In this document: positions 39,492 through 48,569 of the stretch, piece by piece
How the letters are laid out: each line of letters opens with the position of its first letter
How positions within the stretch are numbered: position 1 is the stretch's first letter
Position numbers and translations under genes: made by a program
Assembly: GCF_014647215.1 (NCBI RefSeq)
Contig: NZ_BMOT01000011.1
Location: 56,278-120,277, forward strand
Length of the DNA stretch: 64,000 bases
From: Shewanella aestuarii
GTDB lineage: Bacteria; Pseudomonadota; Gammaproteobacteria; Enterobacterales; Shewanellaceae
Direction: 5' to 3'
Notes under the pieces: generated by a model
The model's input: only the letters and a program-made list of their open reading frames with translations
Told to the model about the DNA's origin: nothing
The model's database searches: none

Positions 39492-40211
39492 ATGCTAAGT
39501 AATATTCGTGTTGTGCTTGTTGGCACGTCTCACCCTGGAAATATCGGCTCAACTGCACGCGCGATGAAAACCATGGGCTTGTCTAATTTATACCTTGCAG
39601 AACCAAGAGTTGAGCCTGATGGGCAGTCAATTGCATTGGCAGCAGGTGCCTCTGATATTTTAAAAAATCTTACAACTGTTAACTCATTAGAAGAAGCAAT
39701 TGCCGGTTGTAGTTTAGTGATTGCAACCAGTGCTCGCAGTCGTACATTAGATTGGCCTATGCTTGACCCTCGCCAAGCGGGTGAAAAATTATCTCTTGAA
39801 AGTATCAAAGGGCCTGTTGCCATTGTATTCGGTCGTGAGAATCATGGTTTAAGTAATGAAGAACTGCAAAAGTGTACTTATCATGTGGCCATTCCAGCTA
39901 ACCCAGAATACAGTTCACTTAATTTAGCCCAAGCGGTGCAAATTATTTGTTATGAAACCCGTGTGGCACATTTAGCCTTAGGTGAGCAACCTGCACCTGA
40001 GGAGGAATATCCTTTAGCAGAGGATTTGGAACGTTTCTTTGTGCATCTAGAGTCGACATTATCTGAAACAGGCTTTGTGATTAAAAACCATCCTGGTAAC
40101 GTCATGATAAAACTGCGCCGCTTATTTAGCCGTGCACGCGTTGAAGCACAAGAGATGAATATCTTGCGCGGTATCTTAACCTCGATAGACAAGAAAATTG
40201 ACAAAAAGTAG
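39492..40211 (+). CDS. trmJ: tRNA (cytidine/uridine-32-2'-O)-methyltransferase TrmJ
   Basis: 239-aa SPOUT methyltransferase that 2'-O-methylates position 32 of tRNAs. The N-terminus [26 protein letters not shown] is characteristic. The knot region includes [16 protein letters not shown] and [12 protein letters not shown]. The frame is open from 39444, but ATG 39492 gives the conserved N-terminus and near-normal length (E. coli 246 aa). cysE starts 19 bp after the stop. Confidence 0.95.
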   Translation: MLSNIRVVLVGTSHPGNIGSTARAMKTMGLSNLYLAEPRVEPDGQSIALAAGASDILKNLTTVNSLEEAIAGCSLVIATSARSRTLDWPMLDPRQAGEKLSLESIKGPVAIVFGRENHGLSNEELQKCTYHVAIPANPEYSSLNLAQAVQIICYETRVAHLALGEQPAPEEEYPLAEDLERFFVHLESTLSETGFVIKNHPGNVMIKLRRLFSRARVEAQEMNILRGILTSIDKKIDKK

Positions 40212-40230
40212 TGGTGAGTAGGGAGTTCAC

Positions 40231-41052
40231 ATGGGCGTGAGATCGAGATTAAAAGAAGATATTGAATCTATCTATCACCGTGATCCTGCGGCAAATAGTA
40301 CGATTGAGATTTTGCTAAATTATCCTGGGATGCATGCCATTTGGTTGCATCGTATTAGCCATAAGTTTTGGCGAGGAAACTGGCGTTTAACCGCTCGATG
40401 CCTATCTACGTTCTCTCGCTGGTTAACGGGTGTTGAAATTCATCCTGGAGCCACTATTGGTAGACGTTTCTTTATCGACCACGGTATGGGAGTGGTCATC
40501 GGTGAAACGGCAGAGATTGGTGATGATTGTACCTTGTATCATTCCGTCACTCTGGGTGGTACGACTTGGCAAGCCGGCAAGCGACATCCAACGCTGGGTA
40601 ATAATGTGGTGATTGGAGCGGGTGCTAAAATTCTTGGTCCGATAACCATGCATGATGGTGCTCGTGTTGGGTCGAATTCTGTTGTTGTTAAAGATGTAGA
40701 AGCCGATCATACCGTTGTCGGTATTCCTGGTCGGGTCGTCGCAACGCCCAGCAAGCAATCAAAAGAAAAGGTTGAGCGCAGAACCGAAATGGCTAAAAAG
40801 TATGGCTTTGATGCCTATGCTGTTTCACCCGATAATCCCGATCCTGTGGCTAATGCTATTGGTCAAATGCTCGACCATATGCATTTGATGGATTCTAAGG
40901 TGCAAGAATTGTGTCAAGCCATCCAAACCATGGGCGGTGAAGTTTGCACAGATAAATTACCTGAATTAAATGTGGGTGATTTTAATGAAGCAGAACAAGC
41001 CGCGGCGAAAAAGCGTCAGTTAGAAATTACTGAGTTTGATCCAAGTATTTAA
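40231..41052 (+). CDS. cysE: Serine O-acetyltransferase CysE
   Basis: 273-aa left-handed beta-helix acetyltransferase making O-acetylserine for cysteine synthesis. The hexapeptide-repeat core has [19 protein letters not shown] with the catalytic Asp-His pair, GETAEIGD and [16 protein letters not shown] lies 7 bases upstream of the ATG. Its position between trmJ and iscR fits supply of cysteine, the sulfur donor used by IscS. The C-terminal tail ends ITEFDPSI and may carry the Ile that docks into CysK. Confidence 0.95.
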   Translation: MGVRSRLKEDIESIYHRDPAANSTIEILLNYPGMHAIWLHRISHKFWRGNWRLTARCLSTFSRWLTGVEIHPGATIGRRFFIDHGMGVVIGETAEIGDDCTLYHSVTLGGTTWQAGKRHPTLGNNVVIGAGAKILGPITMHDGARVGSNSVVVKDVEADHTVVGIPGRVVATPSKQSKEKVERRTEMAKKYGFDAYAVSPDNPDPVANAIGQMLDHMHLMDSKVQELCQAIQTMGGEVCTDKLPELNVGDFNEAEQAAAKKRQLEITEFDPSI

Positions 41053-41140
41053 GTGCTGTGCTTTTTGTTAGCGACTTTACTCGATAGACAGCTTCAAGAG
41101 TGGCGATGAATGTCTAAATCCCATTCAGGACAAAAAATCA

Positions 41141-41180
41141 TGCTAATAGGGGAATAATTCCCTTATTAGCATTGAATTTT
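41141..41180. terminator. Hairpin terminator between cysE and iscR
   Basis: A 14-bp stem (41141-41154 with 41158-41171, one G-T wobble) with a TAA loop is preceded by AAAAAATC and followed by ATTGAATTTTT. It probably ends the trmJ-cysE transcript and separates it from the IscR-controlled promoter. Confidence 0.7.
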
Positions 41181-41242
41181 TAGCCATAAAAAGGTTAAAT
41201 ACGTCAGCTAAATTTATGCCGTTTTAGACGCCCTAAATACCA

Positions 41243-41267
41243 ATACTTGACTTGTTTAGTAGGATTA
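41243..41267 (+). promoter_or_regulatory. IscR type 1-like site, distal copy
   Basis: The 25 bp begin ATACTTGACT, continue TGTTT AGTAGG and end ATTA. This follows the type 1 IscR pattern ATASYYGACTRWWWYAGTCRRSTAT with a poorer right end. It directly abuts the second copy. Confidence 0.6.
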
Positions 41268-41292
41268 ATACTTGACTAAATTACTCAGGTAT
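41268..41292 (+). promoter_or_regulatory. IscR type 1 site, proximal copy
   Basis: The 25 bp begin ATACTTGACTAAATT and end ACTCAGGTAT. This fits the type 1 IscR consensus with a single clear mismatch (ACTC for AGTC). It lies 41 bp before the iscR ATG, the position expected for feedback repression of the isc operon by [2Fe-2S]-IscR. Confidence 0.75.
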
Positions 41293-41332
41293 GTTGAAAT
41301 TGCTCCATACTTTTGAGGAGCAGTAACAGGTT

Positions 41333-41794
41333 ATGAAACTTACATCAAAAGGCCGCTATGCAGTAACAGCAATGTTAGACGTTGCTATTCATTCTGCCTC
41401 AGGGCCAGTGCCTTTAGCTGATATATCTGAAAGACAGGGCATTTCACTGTCTTATCTTGAACAACTCTTCGCAAAATTACGCAAACATGGCTTAGTTTCC
41501 AGTGTAAGAGGACCAGGCGGTGGATATCGTTTAGGTTTGGAAGCCAATGACATATCTGTTGGTATGGTTGTCCATGCAGTAGATGAGTCAGTTGATGCCA
41601 CTCGTTGCCAAGGGCAAGGTAATTGTCAAAGTGGTACGCGTTGTTTAACCCATTCGTTATGGGGCGATTTAAGTAAACAAATTTCAGAGTTTTTAAATGG
41701 TATTTCACTTGCTGGTTTGATGAACAAAAGAGATGTGCAATTTATCTCTATTAAGCAAGATGAAATGCAGAAGGAACATCGTGTTAGTTTATAA
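41333..41794 (+). CDS. iscR: Fe-S cluster-responsive repressor IscR
   Basis: 153-aa Rrf2-family winged-helix regulator. The DNA-binding helix region is [18 protein letters not shown]. Cluster ligands C92, C98 and C104 with H107 are all present. It represses isc when Fe-S supply is sufficient. The two adjacent IscR-type sites upstream indicate autoregulation. It is the first gene of iscRSUA-hscBA-fdx. AGGAGCAGTAACAGGTT precedes the ATG. Confidence 0.97.
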   Translation: MKLTSKGRYAVTAMLDVAIHSASGPVPLADISERQGISLSYLEQLFAKLRKHGLVSSVRGPGGGYRLGLEANDISVGMVVHAVDESVDATRCQGQGNCQSGTRCLTHSLWGDLSKQISEFLNGISLAGLMNKRDVQFISIKQDEMQKEHRVSL

Positions 41795-41891
41795 ACCTTG
41801 GGTTTTAAATTAAATGATGTTGATTTAAATATAATTATTATTTGTACGTTGTATGTAGCCTCAACTGAGACTGCTAAGTACGGAGTGTGTT

Positions 41892-43106
41892 ATGAAGCTT
41901 CCTATCTATCTAGATTATGCCGCAACAACCCCTGTAGATCCGCGTGTCGCAGAGAAAATGGTCCAACATATGACTATGGACGGAGTGTTTGGTAACCCAG
42001 CATCACGTTCTCATCGTTATGGTTGGCAAGCTGAAGAGGCAATTGATATTGCCCGTAATCAGGTTGCTGATTTGATTAACGCAGATCACCGTGAAATTGT
42101 TTTTACTTCTGGTGCAACTGAATCATCTAATCTTGCGATTAAAGGTATTGCCCATTTCTATCACAAGAAAGGCAAGCACATCATTACCAGCAAAACTGAA
42201 CATAAAGCCACATTAGACACCTGTCGCCAGTTAGAGCGTGAAGGTTATGAAGTGACTTATTTAGAGCCGGATGCTAATGGTATTATTCCCGTTTCTCGCC
42301 TTGAAGCTGCTATGCGTGACGATACTATCCTTGTCAGCATTATGCACGTGAATAACGAAATTGGTGTTGTGCAAGATATCAACAGCATTGGTGAGTTATG
42401 TCGTGCTAAAGGTGTTTTCTTCCATATGGATGCTGCACAGAGTGCTGGTAAGTTACCATTAGACGTACAAGAAACCAAAGTTGATTTGATTTCAATTTCT
42501 GCCCATAAAATGTATGGACCTAAAGGGATCGGTGCTTTGTATGTGCGCCGTAAACCGCGTATTCGTTTAGAATCGCAAATGCACGGTGGCGGCCATGAAC
42601 GTGGTATGCGCAGTGGTACTTTAGCGACTCATCAGATTGTTGGTTTAGGTGAAGCCGCAGCTATCGCGAAGCAAGATATGCAACAAGATGGTACTCGTAT
42701 TCGCCGTCTACGCGACAAACTTTGGGCGGGTATCAAGCACATTGAAGAAACGTATATCAATGGTGATGCTGAGCAAGGTTACTGTGGCATTTTTAACGTG
42801 AGCTTCAACTTTGTTGAAGGTGAATCGTTAATGATGGCATTGAAAGATTTAGCCGTATCATCTGGTTCAGCTTGTACCTCTGCCAGTTTAGAGCCTAGCT
42901 ATGTGCTTCGTGCATTAGGATTAAACGATGAAATGGCACACAGTTCAATTCGTTTCTCAATCGGTCGTTTTACTACCGATGAAGAAATTGAGCATGCAAT
43001 TAAAGTAATCACTGAATCAATCGACAAATTACGTGAGATGTCACCACTTTGGGAAATGTTCAAAGATGGTATCGACTTGAACCAAGTTCAATGGGCACAT
43101 CATTAA
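41892..43106 (+). CDS. iscS: Cysteine desulfurase IscS
   Basis: 404-aa PLP enzyme, the same length as E. coli IscS, that extracts sulfur from cysteine for Fe-S clusters and tRNA thiolation. PLP Lys206 lies in [10 protein letters not shown] and the mobile-loop catalytic Cys328 in [10 protein letters not shown]. The C-terminus ends QVQWAHH, as in IscS. About 97 bp separate it from iscR. Confidence 0.98.
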   Translation: MKLPIYLDYAATTPVDPRVAEKMVQHMTMDGVFGNPASRSHRYGWQAEEAIDIARNQVADLINADHREIVFTSGATESSNLAIKGIAHFYHKKGKHIITSKTEHKATLDTCRQLEREGYEVTYLEPDANGIIPVSRLEAAMRDDTILVSIMHVNNEIGVVQDINSIGELCRAKGVFFHMDAAQSAGKLPLDVQETKVDLISISAHKMYGPKGIGALYVRRKPRIRLESQMHGGGHERGMRSGTLATHQIVGLGEAAAIAKQDMQQDGTRIRRLRDKLWAGIKHIEETYINGDAEQGYCGIFNVSFNFVEGESLMMALKDLAVSSGSACTSASLEPSYVLRALGLNDEMAHSSIRFSIGRFTTDEEIEHAIKVITESIDKLREMSPLWEMFKDGIDLNQVQWAHH

Positions 43107-43162
43107 TGGGCAATGCCCATTAACACCTATTTGTTAACAGACAGAGATTTTGGAGCAGTATC

Positions 43163-43546
43163 ATGGCTTATAGCGAAAAAGTAATCGATCATTATGAAAA
43201 TCCACGTAACGTAGGATCTTTCGATAAAAATGACCCGTCAGTAGTGACTGGTATGGTTGGGGCACCTGCATGTGGCGACGTAATGAAGCTGCAACTTAAA
43301 ATTGGTGCTAATGGCATTATTGAAGATGCTAAATTCAAAACCTATGGTTGTGGTAGTGCGATTGCATCTAGCTCATTGGTTACTGAGTGGGTTAAAGGCA
43401 AAACGGTTGAAGAAGCCGCTAGCATTAAAAATGCTGATATTGCAGAAGAACTTGCCTTACCGCCAGTAAAAATCCATTGCTCTATTTTAGCGGAAGATGC
43501 TATTAAAGCAGCAATTGAAGAGTACAAGAGCAAACAATCTAAGTAA
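43163..43546 (+). CDS. iscU: Fe-S cluster scaffold IscU
   Basis: 127-aa scaffold on which IscS builds a cluster. The three ligand Cys residues C37 (PACGDV), C63 (YGCGSA) and the one in KIHCSIL are present. The LPPVK motif recognised by HscA is also present, just before that last Cys. GGAG precedes the ATG. Confidence 0.98.
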   Translation: MAYSEKVIDHYENPRNVGSFDKNDPSVVTGMVGAPACGDVMKLQLKIGANGIIEDAKFKTYGCGSAIASSSLVTEWVKGKTVEEAASIKNADIAEELALPPVKIHCSILAEDAIKAAIEEYKSKQSK

Positions 43547-43561
43547 TCTCTGGAGTTAAAG

Positions 43562-43885
43562 ATGGCAATTTCAATGACCCCAGCAGCGGCTGATAGAGTA
43601 AGATCTTTTCTTGAAAATCGTGGAAAAGGTCTTGGTTTACGCCTTGGGTTGAGAACATCTGGCTGTTCAGGAATGGCTTACGTGCTTGAGTTTGTGGATG
43701 ACTTAAATGACGATGATGAGTTATACACCATTGATGGTGTAAATATCATCATTGATGCTAAAAGTTTTATTTACTTACAAGGCATCGAGTTAGATTTTAT
43801 TAAAGAAGGCCTAAATGAAGGTTTTCAATTTAATAACCCTAACGCCAAAGGTGAGTGTGGTTGCGGTGAAAGCTTTACCGTTTAA
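43562..43885 (+). CDS. iscA: Fe-S assembly A-type carrier IscA
   Basis: 107-aa A-type carrier with conserved C35 (TSGCSG) and C99/C101 (GECGCGESF). It passes clusters from IscU to apo-proteins, chiefly [4Fe-4S] targets. CTGGAGTTAAAG precedes the ATG, and the gap to iscU is 15 bp. Confidence 0.97.
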   Translation: MAISMTPAAADRVRSFLENRGKGLGLRLGLRTSGCSGMAYVLEFVDDLNDDDELYTIDGVNIIIDAKSFIYLQGIELDFIKEGLNEGFQFNNPNAKGECGCGESFTV

Positions 43886-43931
43886 GTAACCCTTCACTGT
43901 GTTTTAAACATGCAAGTATGAATGTTATTGA

Positions 43932-44456
43932 ATGAATTACTTCGAATTGTTTGACCTCGTTCCAGCCTTCGATATTGACACCGCCAACCTTGCAGAACGC
44001 TATCGCGATCTGCAAAGGGCGGTGCATCCCGATAAATTTGCTGATGCATCAGAGCAGCAAAAATTATTATCCGTTCAACGTACTGCTCAAGTTAACGACG
44101 GCTATCAAACCCTTAAAAATCCATTGCGACGTGCTGAGCATATGCTGTCTTTACGTGGCATCGATCTCAGTCATGAAACCACGACCATTAGAGATGGCAT
44201 GTTTCTGATGCAGCAAATGGAATGGCGGGAAATGTTAGAAGATATAAATGATGCCGCCGAACCTCAAGATGCCATAGATGCGCTTTATGACTCCTTTGCT
44301 AGCTATGAAAAATCACTGTTTACACTTTTGACTCAATTGCTCAGCACAGCTGCTGAAGATGATAATAAGCAAGCGGCAGATCAAATTCGTAAGTTAAAGT
44401 TTATGGCAAAATTAAACGATGAACTTGCTCGTATCGAAGATGCAATACTTGACTAA
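43932..44456 (+). CDS. hscB: Co-chaperone HscB
   Basis: 174-aa J-domain protein with HPD at 32-34 (VHPDKF) and a C-terminal IscU-binding helical domain (about 85-174). It delivers IscU to HscA and stimulates its ATPase. Length matches E. coli HscB (171 aa). Confidence 0.96.
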   Translation: MNYFELFDLVPAFDIDTANLAERYRDLQRAVHPDKFADASEQQKLLSVQRTAQVNDGYQTLKNPLRRAEHMLSLRGIDLSHETTTIRDGMFLMQQMEWREMLEDINDAAEPQDAIDALYDSFASYEKSLFTLLTQLLSTAAEDDNKQAADQIRKLKFMAKLNDELARIEDAILD

Positions 44457-44519
44457 TATAAGGTAGAATTCTGCCTTAGCACTGAGTCTCGATTCATCGA
44501 CTTCGTCTCCGTATTTTTT

Positions 44520-44539
44520 GATAAGCCTTGAGGCTTATC
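44520..44539 (+). other. Small hairpin upstream of hscA
   Basis: GATAAGCC and GGCTTATC form an 8-bp stem over TTGA, 20 bp before the hscA ATG. There is no U-tract. It could slow read-through or shield the ribosome-binding site, or simply be an RNA-processing element. Confidence 0.35.
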
Positions 44540-44559
44540 TACAACAAAGTTGGAACACT

Positions 44560-46419
44560 ATGGCACTGTTGCAAATTGCAGAACCTGGCCAAAGCGCCGC
44601 ACCTCATCAGCACCGTTTAGCTGTAGGTATTGATTTAGGAACCACAAATTCACTTGTTGCTGCAGTAAGAAGTGGCCAGGCAACAACATTAGCAGATGAG
44701 AATGGCCAACATTCTCTTCCTTCAGTGGTGCATTATGCTAAAGAATCAATTTTTGTGGGTGATAGCGCTCAAGCTCAATCTGCCATTGACCCGCAAAATA
44801 CCATTGTATCGGTAAAGCGTTTCATGGGGCGCAGTTTAAGTGATATTCAAGCACGCGATACTCAGTTAGCCTACCAATTTGAATCAAGCGAGAATGGTTT
44901 ACCCGTATTTGTCACCCAACAAGGCAAGGTCAACCCTGTACAGGTTTCTGCTGAAATTTTAAAACCTCTGGTTGCCCGCGCGGAAAAAACCTTAGGTGGT
45001 GAGTTACAAGGTGTGGTGATTACCGTTCCTGCCTACTTTGACGATGCACAACGTCAAGGGACAAAAGATGCGGCAGAGTTGTTAGGTGTAAAAGTATTGC
45101 GTTTACTTAACGAGCCTACAGCTGCGGCAATTGCTTATGGTCTTGATACCAAACAAGAAGGTGTCATTGCTATCTATGACTTAGGTGGTGGTACATTTGA
45201 TATTTCGATACTGAGATTGAATCGTGGTGTATTTGAAGTACTGGCTACCGGTGGTGATTCAGCTTTAGGTGGCGATGATTTTGATCAGTTATTAGTTGAT
45301 CATTTTAAACAAATTTGGCAGTTAACGAATTTGACTGCACAAGAAGCGCGCAGACTACAAATTGAAGCTCGTCGCGTAAAAGAGTCGCTAACGACCAGCA
45401 ATAACATTACCGCTAGTTTAGCTTATCAAGACAAACAACTTAGTTGCGATGTGACAAAGTCTGATTTTGATGCACTTATTGTCCCTTTAGTAAAAAAGAC
45501 CATTAGCAGCTGTCGTCGTACATTACGCGATGCTGGTGTAACCATTGATGACGTCATCGAAACGGTCATGGTGGGTGGTTCAACACGAGTGCCTTTTGTT
45601 CGCGAGCAAGTTGAAGCTTTCTTTAAAAAGACGCCATTAACCTCAATTGACCCAGATCGCGTGGTTGCCATAGGCGCTGCAATTCAGGCCGATATTCTGG
45701 TGGGTAATAAGCCGGAGTCTGATTTATTACTGCTGGATGTTATCCCGTTATCGTTGGGGATTGAAACCATGGGCGGTTTAGTGGAAAAAGTGGTTACCCG
45801 CAACACCACTATTCCGGTTGCACGAGCGCAAGAATTCACCACCTTTAAAGACGGTCAAACTGCGATGGCTTTTCATGTCGTTCAAGGTGAGCGCGAGTTA
45901 GTTGATGATTGCCGCTCACTTGCACGTTTCACACTGCAAGGGATCCCTGCATTAGCCGCCGGAGCTGCACACATTCGAGTTACTTTTCAAGTAGATGCGG
46001 ATGGTTTGCTGAGTGTTACCGCGATGGAGAAATCTACCGAAGTGCAAACCAGTATTCAGGTTAAGCCTTCTTTTGGTTTGTCAGATACTGAAATCGCAAC
46101 CATGCTTAAAGATTCAATGAAACATGCAAAAGAAGACATCACTCGCAGAATGCTAGCTGAGCAGAAAGTGGAAGCGGCGAGGGTCATTGAGTCATTAACC
46201 GCCGCTTTACAAAAAGATAGCGGATTACTTGCAGCTGATGAGCATGCTCAGTTACAAACAGCGATTGCGAAATTAGCGTTAACCGCTGAAAAAGATGATG
46301 TTGATGCAATTGAAAAAGCAATCAGCGATTTAGATGCCCAAACCCAAGATTTTGCGGCAAGACGTATGGACAACTCAATTAAGGCGGCATTAAAGGGCCG
46401 TTCTGTTGACAATATATAG
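44560..46419 (+). CDS. hscA: Fe-S biogenesis Hsp70 chaperone HscA
   Basis: 619-aa specialised Hsp70. The ATPase domain begins [10 protein letters not shown] and contains YDLGGGTFD. The substrate domain (about 395-520) recognises the IscU LPPVK motif, and a helical lid ends the protein. ATG 44560 ([17 protein letters not shown]) matches the E. coli N-terminus closely. The frame is open 42 bp further upstream, but that extension is not conserved. fdx starts 8 bp after the stop. Confidence 0.97.
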   Translation: MALLQIAEPGQSAAPHQHRLAVGIDLGTTNSLVAAVRSGQATTLADENGQHSLPSVVHYAKESIFVGDSAQAQSAIDPQNTIVSVKRFMGRSLSDIQARDTQLAYQFESSENGLPVFVTQQGKVNPVQVSAEILKPLVARAEKTLGGELQGVVITVPAYFDDAQRQGTKDAAELLGVKVLRLLNEPTAAAIAYGLDTKQEGVIAIYDLGGGTFDISILRLNRGVFEVLATGGDSALGGDDFDQLLVDHFKQIWQLTNLTAQEARRLQIEARRVKESLTTSNNITASLAYQDKQLSCDVTKSDFDALIVPLVKKTISSCRRTLRDAGVTIDDVIETVMVGGSTRVPFVREQVEAFFKKTPLTSIDPDRVVAIGAAIQADILVGNKPESDLLLLDVIPLSLGIETMGGLVEKVVTRNTTIPVARAQEFTTFKDGQTAMAFHVVQGERELVDDCRSLARFTLQGIPALAAGAAHIRVTFQVDADGLLSVTAMEKSTEVQTSIQVKPSFGLSDTEIATMLKDSMKHAKEDITRRMLAEQKVEAARVIESLTAALQKDSGLLAADEHAQLQTAIAKLALTAEKDDVDAIEKAISDLDAQTQDFAARRMDNSIKAALKGRSVDNI

Positions 46420-46427
46420 GTGACAAC

Positions 46428-46763
46428 ATGCCACAGTTAGTATTTTTACCCCACGCTGAATTATGTCCTGATGGGGCTGTGCTTGAAGCTGAAGTTGGTG
46501 AGACCATTTTGAATGTTGCTTTACGTAATGGCATTCATATTGAGCATGCTTGTGAAAAGTCTTGTGCATGTACTACATGTCATGTGGTGGTTCGCGAAGG
46601 CTTTAATCAACTTGAAGAAAGCGATGAGCTTGAAGATGATATGCTAGATAAAGCATGGGGGCTTGAGCCTGAAAGTCGTTTATCTTGTCAGGCTAAAGTT
46701 GTCGATTGTGATATGGTGATTGATATCCCAAAATACACCATTAATATGGTCAGCGAAGGCTAA
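46428..46763 (+). CDS. fdx: ISC-type [2Fe-2S] ferredoxin
   Basis: 111-aa ferredoxin that donates electrons in cluster assembly. Ligands C42, C48 and C51 (ACEKSCACTTC) and a fourth in RLSCQAK are present, with the additional ISC-type C46. It is the last gene of the isc operon here; iscX, present after fdx in E. coli, is not found downstream. Confidence 0.97.
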   Translation: MPQLVFLPHAELCPDGAVLEAEVGETILNVALRNGIHIEHACEKSCACTTCHVVVREGFNQLEESDELEDDMLDKAWGLEPESRLSCQAKVVDCDMVIDIPKYTINMVSEG

Positions 46764-46790
46764 TAACATCTATTACTAGGATGACGTTTC

Positions 46791-46819
46791 AAAGCAGGGC
46801 ATTTGTCCTGCTTTGTTTT
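46791..46819 (+). terminator. Terminator of the isc operon
   Basis: AAAGCAGG (46791-46798) pairs with CCTGCTTT (46807-46814), followed by GTTTTA, 28 bp after fdx. Confidence 0.8.
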
Positions 46820-47101
46820 AGGTCGAAATTCTTTTTTCGTGAAAGTGATTCCCATCTCTTCAATCTATTTGTCTGTTGCTTTTAGTCTTCATCATGCTTG
46901 TCTTTAGTTTTCTCGTTTTGATTAATATCATCCTAAGTGAGTCCACCAATATTGAGCCTAGATAGCACATAACTCTGTCATCTGGGTGATAGCGGTTTGC
47001 TAAGCCGACAAACTTATTACGTATAAGGCTATGCTTATGCGGTTAAATTACGTATAATCCGCGCGAATTTTATAAACTTGCTCACATTAAGGAAGCACGT
47101 T
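46820..47101 (+). other. Intergenic region with probable ndk promoter
   Basis: The DNA between the isc terminator and ndk has no gene. TATAAT at 47053-47058, about 44 bp before the ndk ATG, is a likely -10 element. No good -35 hexamer is seen at standard spacing. Confidence 0.4.
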
Positions 47102-47533
47102 ATGGCGATCGAACGCACTTTTTCTATTATCAAGCCTGATGCAGTTGCAAAAAACCACATTGGTGCTATCTACAACCGTTTTGAATCTGCTGGTCTTAAG
47201 ATCATCGCTTCTAAAATGGTTCACCTAACTAAAGAACAAGCTGAAGGCTTCTACGCTGAACACAGCGCACGTCCTTTCTTCGGTGCTTTAGTTTCTTTCA
47301 TGACATCTGGCCCAATCATGGTTCAGTGTTTAGAAGGCGAAAACGCAGTTTTAGCTAACCGCGAAATCATGGGTGCAACTAACCCAGCTGATGCAGCTCG
47401 TGGCACTTTACGTGCTGATTACGCAGCAAGCATTGATGAAAATGCTGTTCACGGTTCAGACGCTTTAGCTTCTGCAGAACGTGAAATCGCTTACTTCTTT
47501 AGCGCTGATGAAGTGTGCCCACGCACTCGTTAA
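47102..47533 (+). CDS. ndk: Nucleoside diphosphate kinase
   Basis: 143-aa NDK that balances NTP and dNTP pools through a phospho-His intermediate, His117 in ENAVHGSD. The protein begins [18 protein letters not shown] 47102 has AAGGAAG 8 bases upstream and matches the family (E. coli 143 aa); an upstream in-frame start at 47078 would include that Shine-Dalgarno. It is a single-gene unit ended by a strong terminator. Codon use looks biased towards frequent codons, as in a highly expressed gene. Confidence 0.98.
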   Translation: MAIERTFSIIKPDAVAKNHIGAIYNRFESAGLKIIASKMVHLTKEQAEGFYAEHSARPFFGALVSFMTSGPIMVQCLEGENAVLANREIMGATNPADAARGTLRADYAASIDENAVHGSDALASAEREIAYFFSADEVCPRTR

Positions 47534-47550
47534 TCTTAGCTCTAATGAGT

Positions 47551-47574
47551 AAAAGGCGCTGCGGCGCCTTTTTT
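47551..47574 (+). terminator. Rho-independent terminator after ndk
   Basis: AAAAGGCGC and GCGCCTTTT form a 9-bp stem over TGCG, followed by TTA. Confidence 0.92.
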
Positions 47575-48569
47575 ATTGAGCAAAATTTAGCGTCAGCATT
47601 GTTTTTACTCTTTTTGATCTCCCCCCAATCAAGATGTTAATCTCTATGGTTCCAATATCATGATTTAAATATGTGGGTTAAAAATTCTGATTTAATAACA
47701 TGGTTTTACTCTGAACAACTTCTTCAACTAACTTGAGCTAATGAATTATTTAAAAAGTTGCCGCAGATGTAAAAGTGATAGATACGATCCTTGGTTGTGC
47801 AAGCTAATTCGAGAAACTCCCCCATTCATCCTAGTTTGAAGTAACTGTTGTTTGGTATAGCAAACAAGGTTAACTCATCTATATTGGATTTAGCTGACGA
47901 TCATGATGCCTTATTGAGTTGCTCTTAAGTATGTCAATAGGTTCTCTCCATGCTAATCGCAATTCGTTTGTGTCATAACAGCCATGTCAGTATGAATTAA
48001 TTTAATGGCTGGATGTTCAAACAAAAGGGAGGATCGTTAAGAGATAATTATTTGTTATTTTGCTTATATAATCAAAATTAATGCTAAATATTGAAGAATT
48101 GTTAAGTTAATAAAATGAACGAATTGAATTAATTATCGCCATCAATCACTTTTTATTTACGTCATAAAATACAACTTTTGAAAATTATTTCATTAAATTT
48201 GATTGTTTTGTGAGCGAACGATTTGTGTGATCCATGACTTGTTTGTGTCAATATTGTAACAGTGTTACCGATAATGGTTTGCTTTGTGTTTTAATTGTTA
48301 TTTATTTTGCGCTTTAATGTTTTAATTTGATTTTCTATATGGTTAAAATTTATTTAACTTTTCGATAAGTCACTTTTAATCAATAGCTTAAATCTTTTTT
48401 GCTAAGTGTTATGTAAACTAACGCATACATTGTTTATTAAATGTTGCCCATGTTGACTAATCGTTTTTTATTCATTAATAATGCTGCCCGTATTTAGCAT
48501 ATGGCTAATTACATTATAAGAAATATAACAACTTGAAGTTTTTAAAACTAAGTTGCAGGGAGTTTTATT
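47575..48569. other. Nearly 1-kb AT-rich intergenic region upstream of a TonB-dependent receptor
   Basis: No gene can be supported. A 32-codon frame (47741-47839) lacks a ribosome-binding site. Runs of T/A-rich DNA dominate 48020-48540. A 13-bp inverted repeat GTAAC-AGT-GTTAC at 48256-48268 could be an operator. The receptor's Shine-Dalgarno (AGGGAG) is at the right end. The length suggests a long 5' leader or complex regulation. Confidence 0.5.

Noticed and set aside
46764..47101. A short iscX gene after fdx.
   Set aside because: No frame with the acidic IscX pattern (DxxxIA..L) is present in the gap.
47741..47839. 32-codon frame (MNYLKSCRRC...) in the long intergenic region.
   Set aside because: It contains a Cys-x2-Cys but no Shine-Dalgarno and no neighbouring signal; too short to support.
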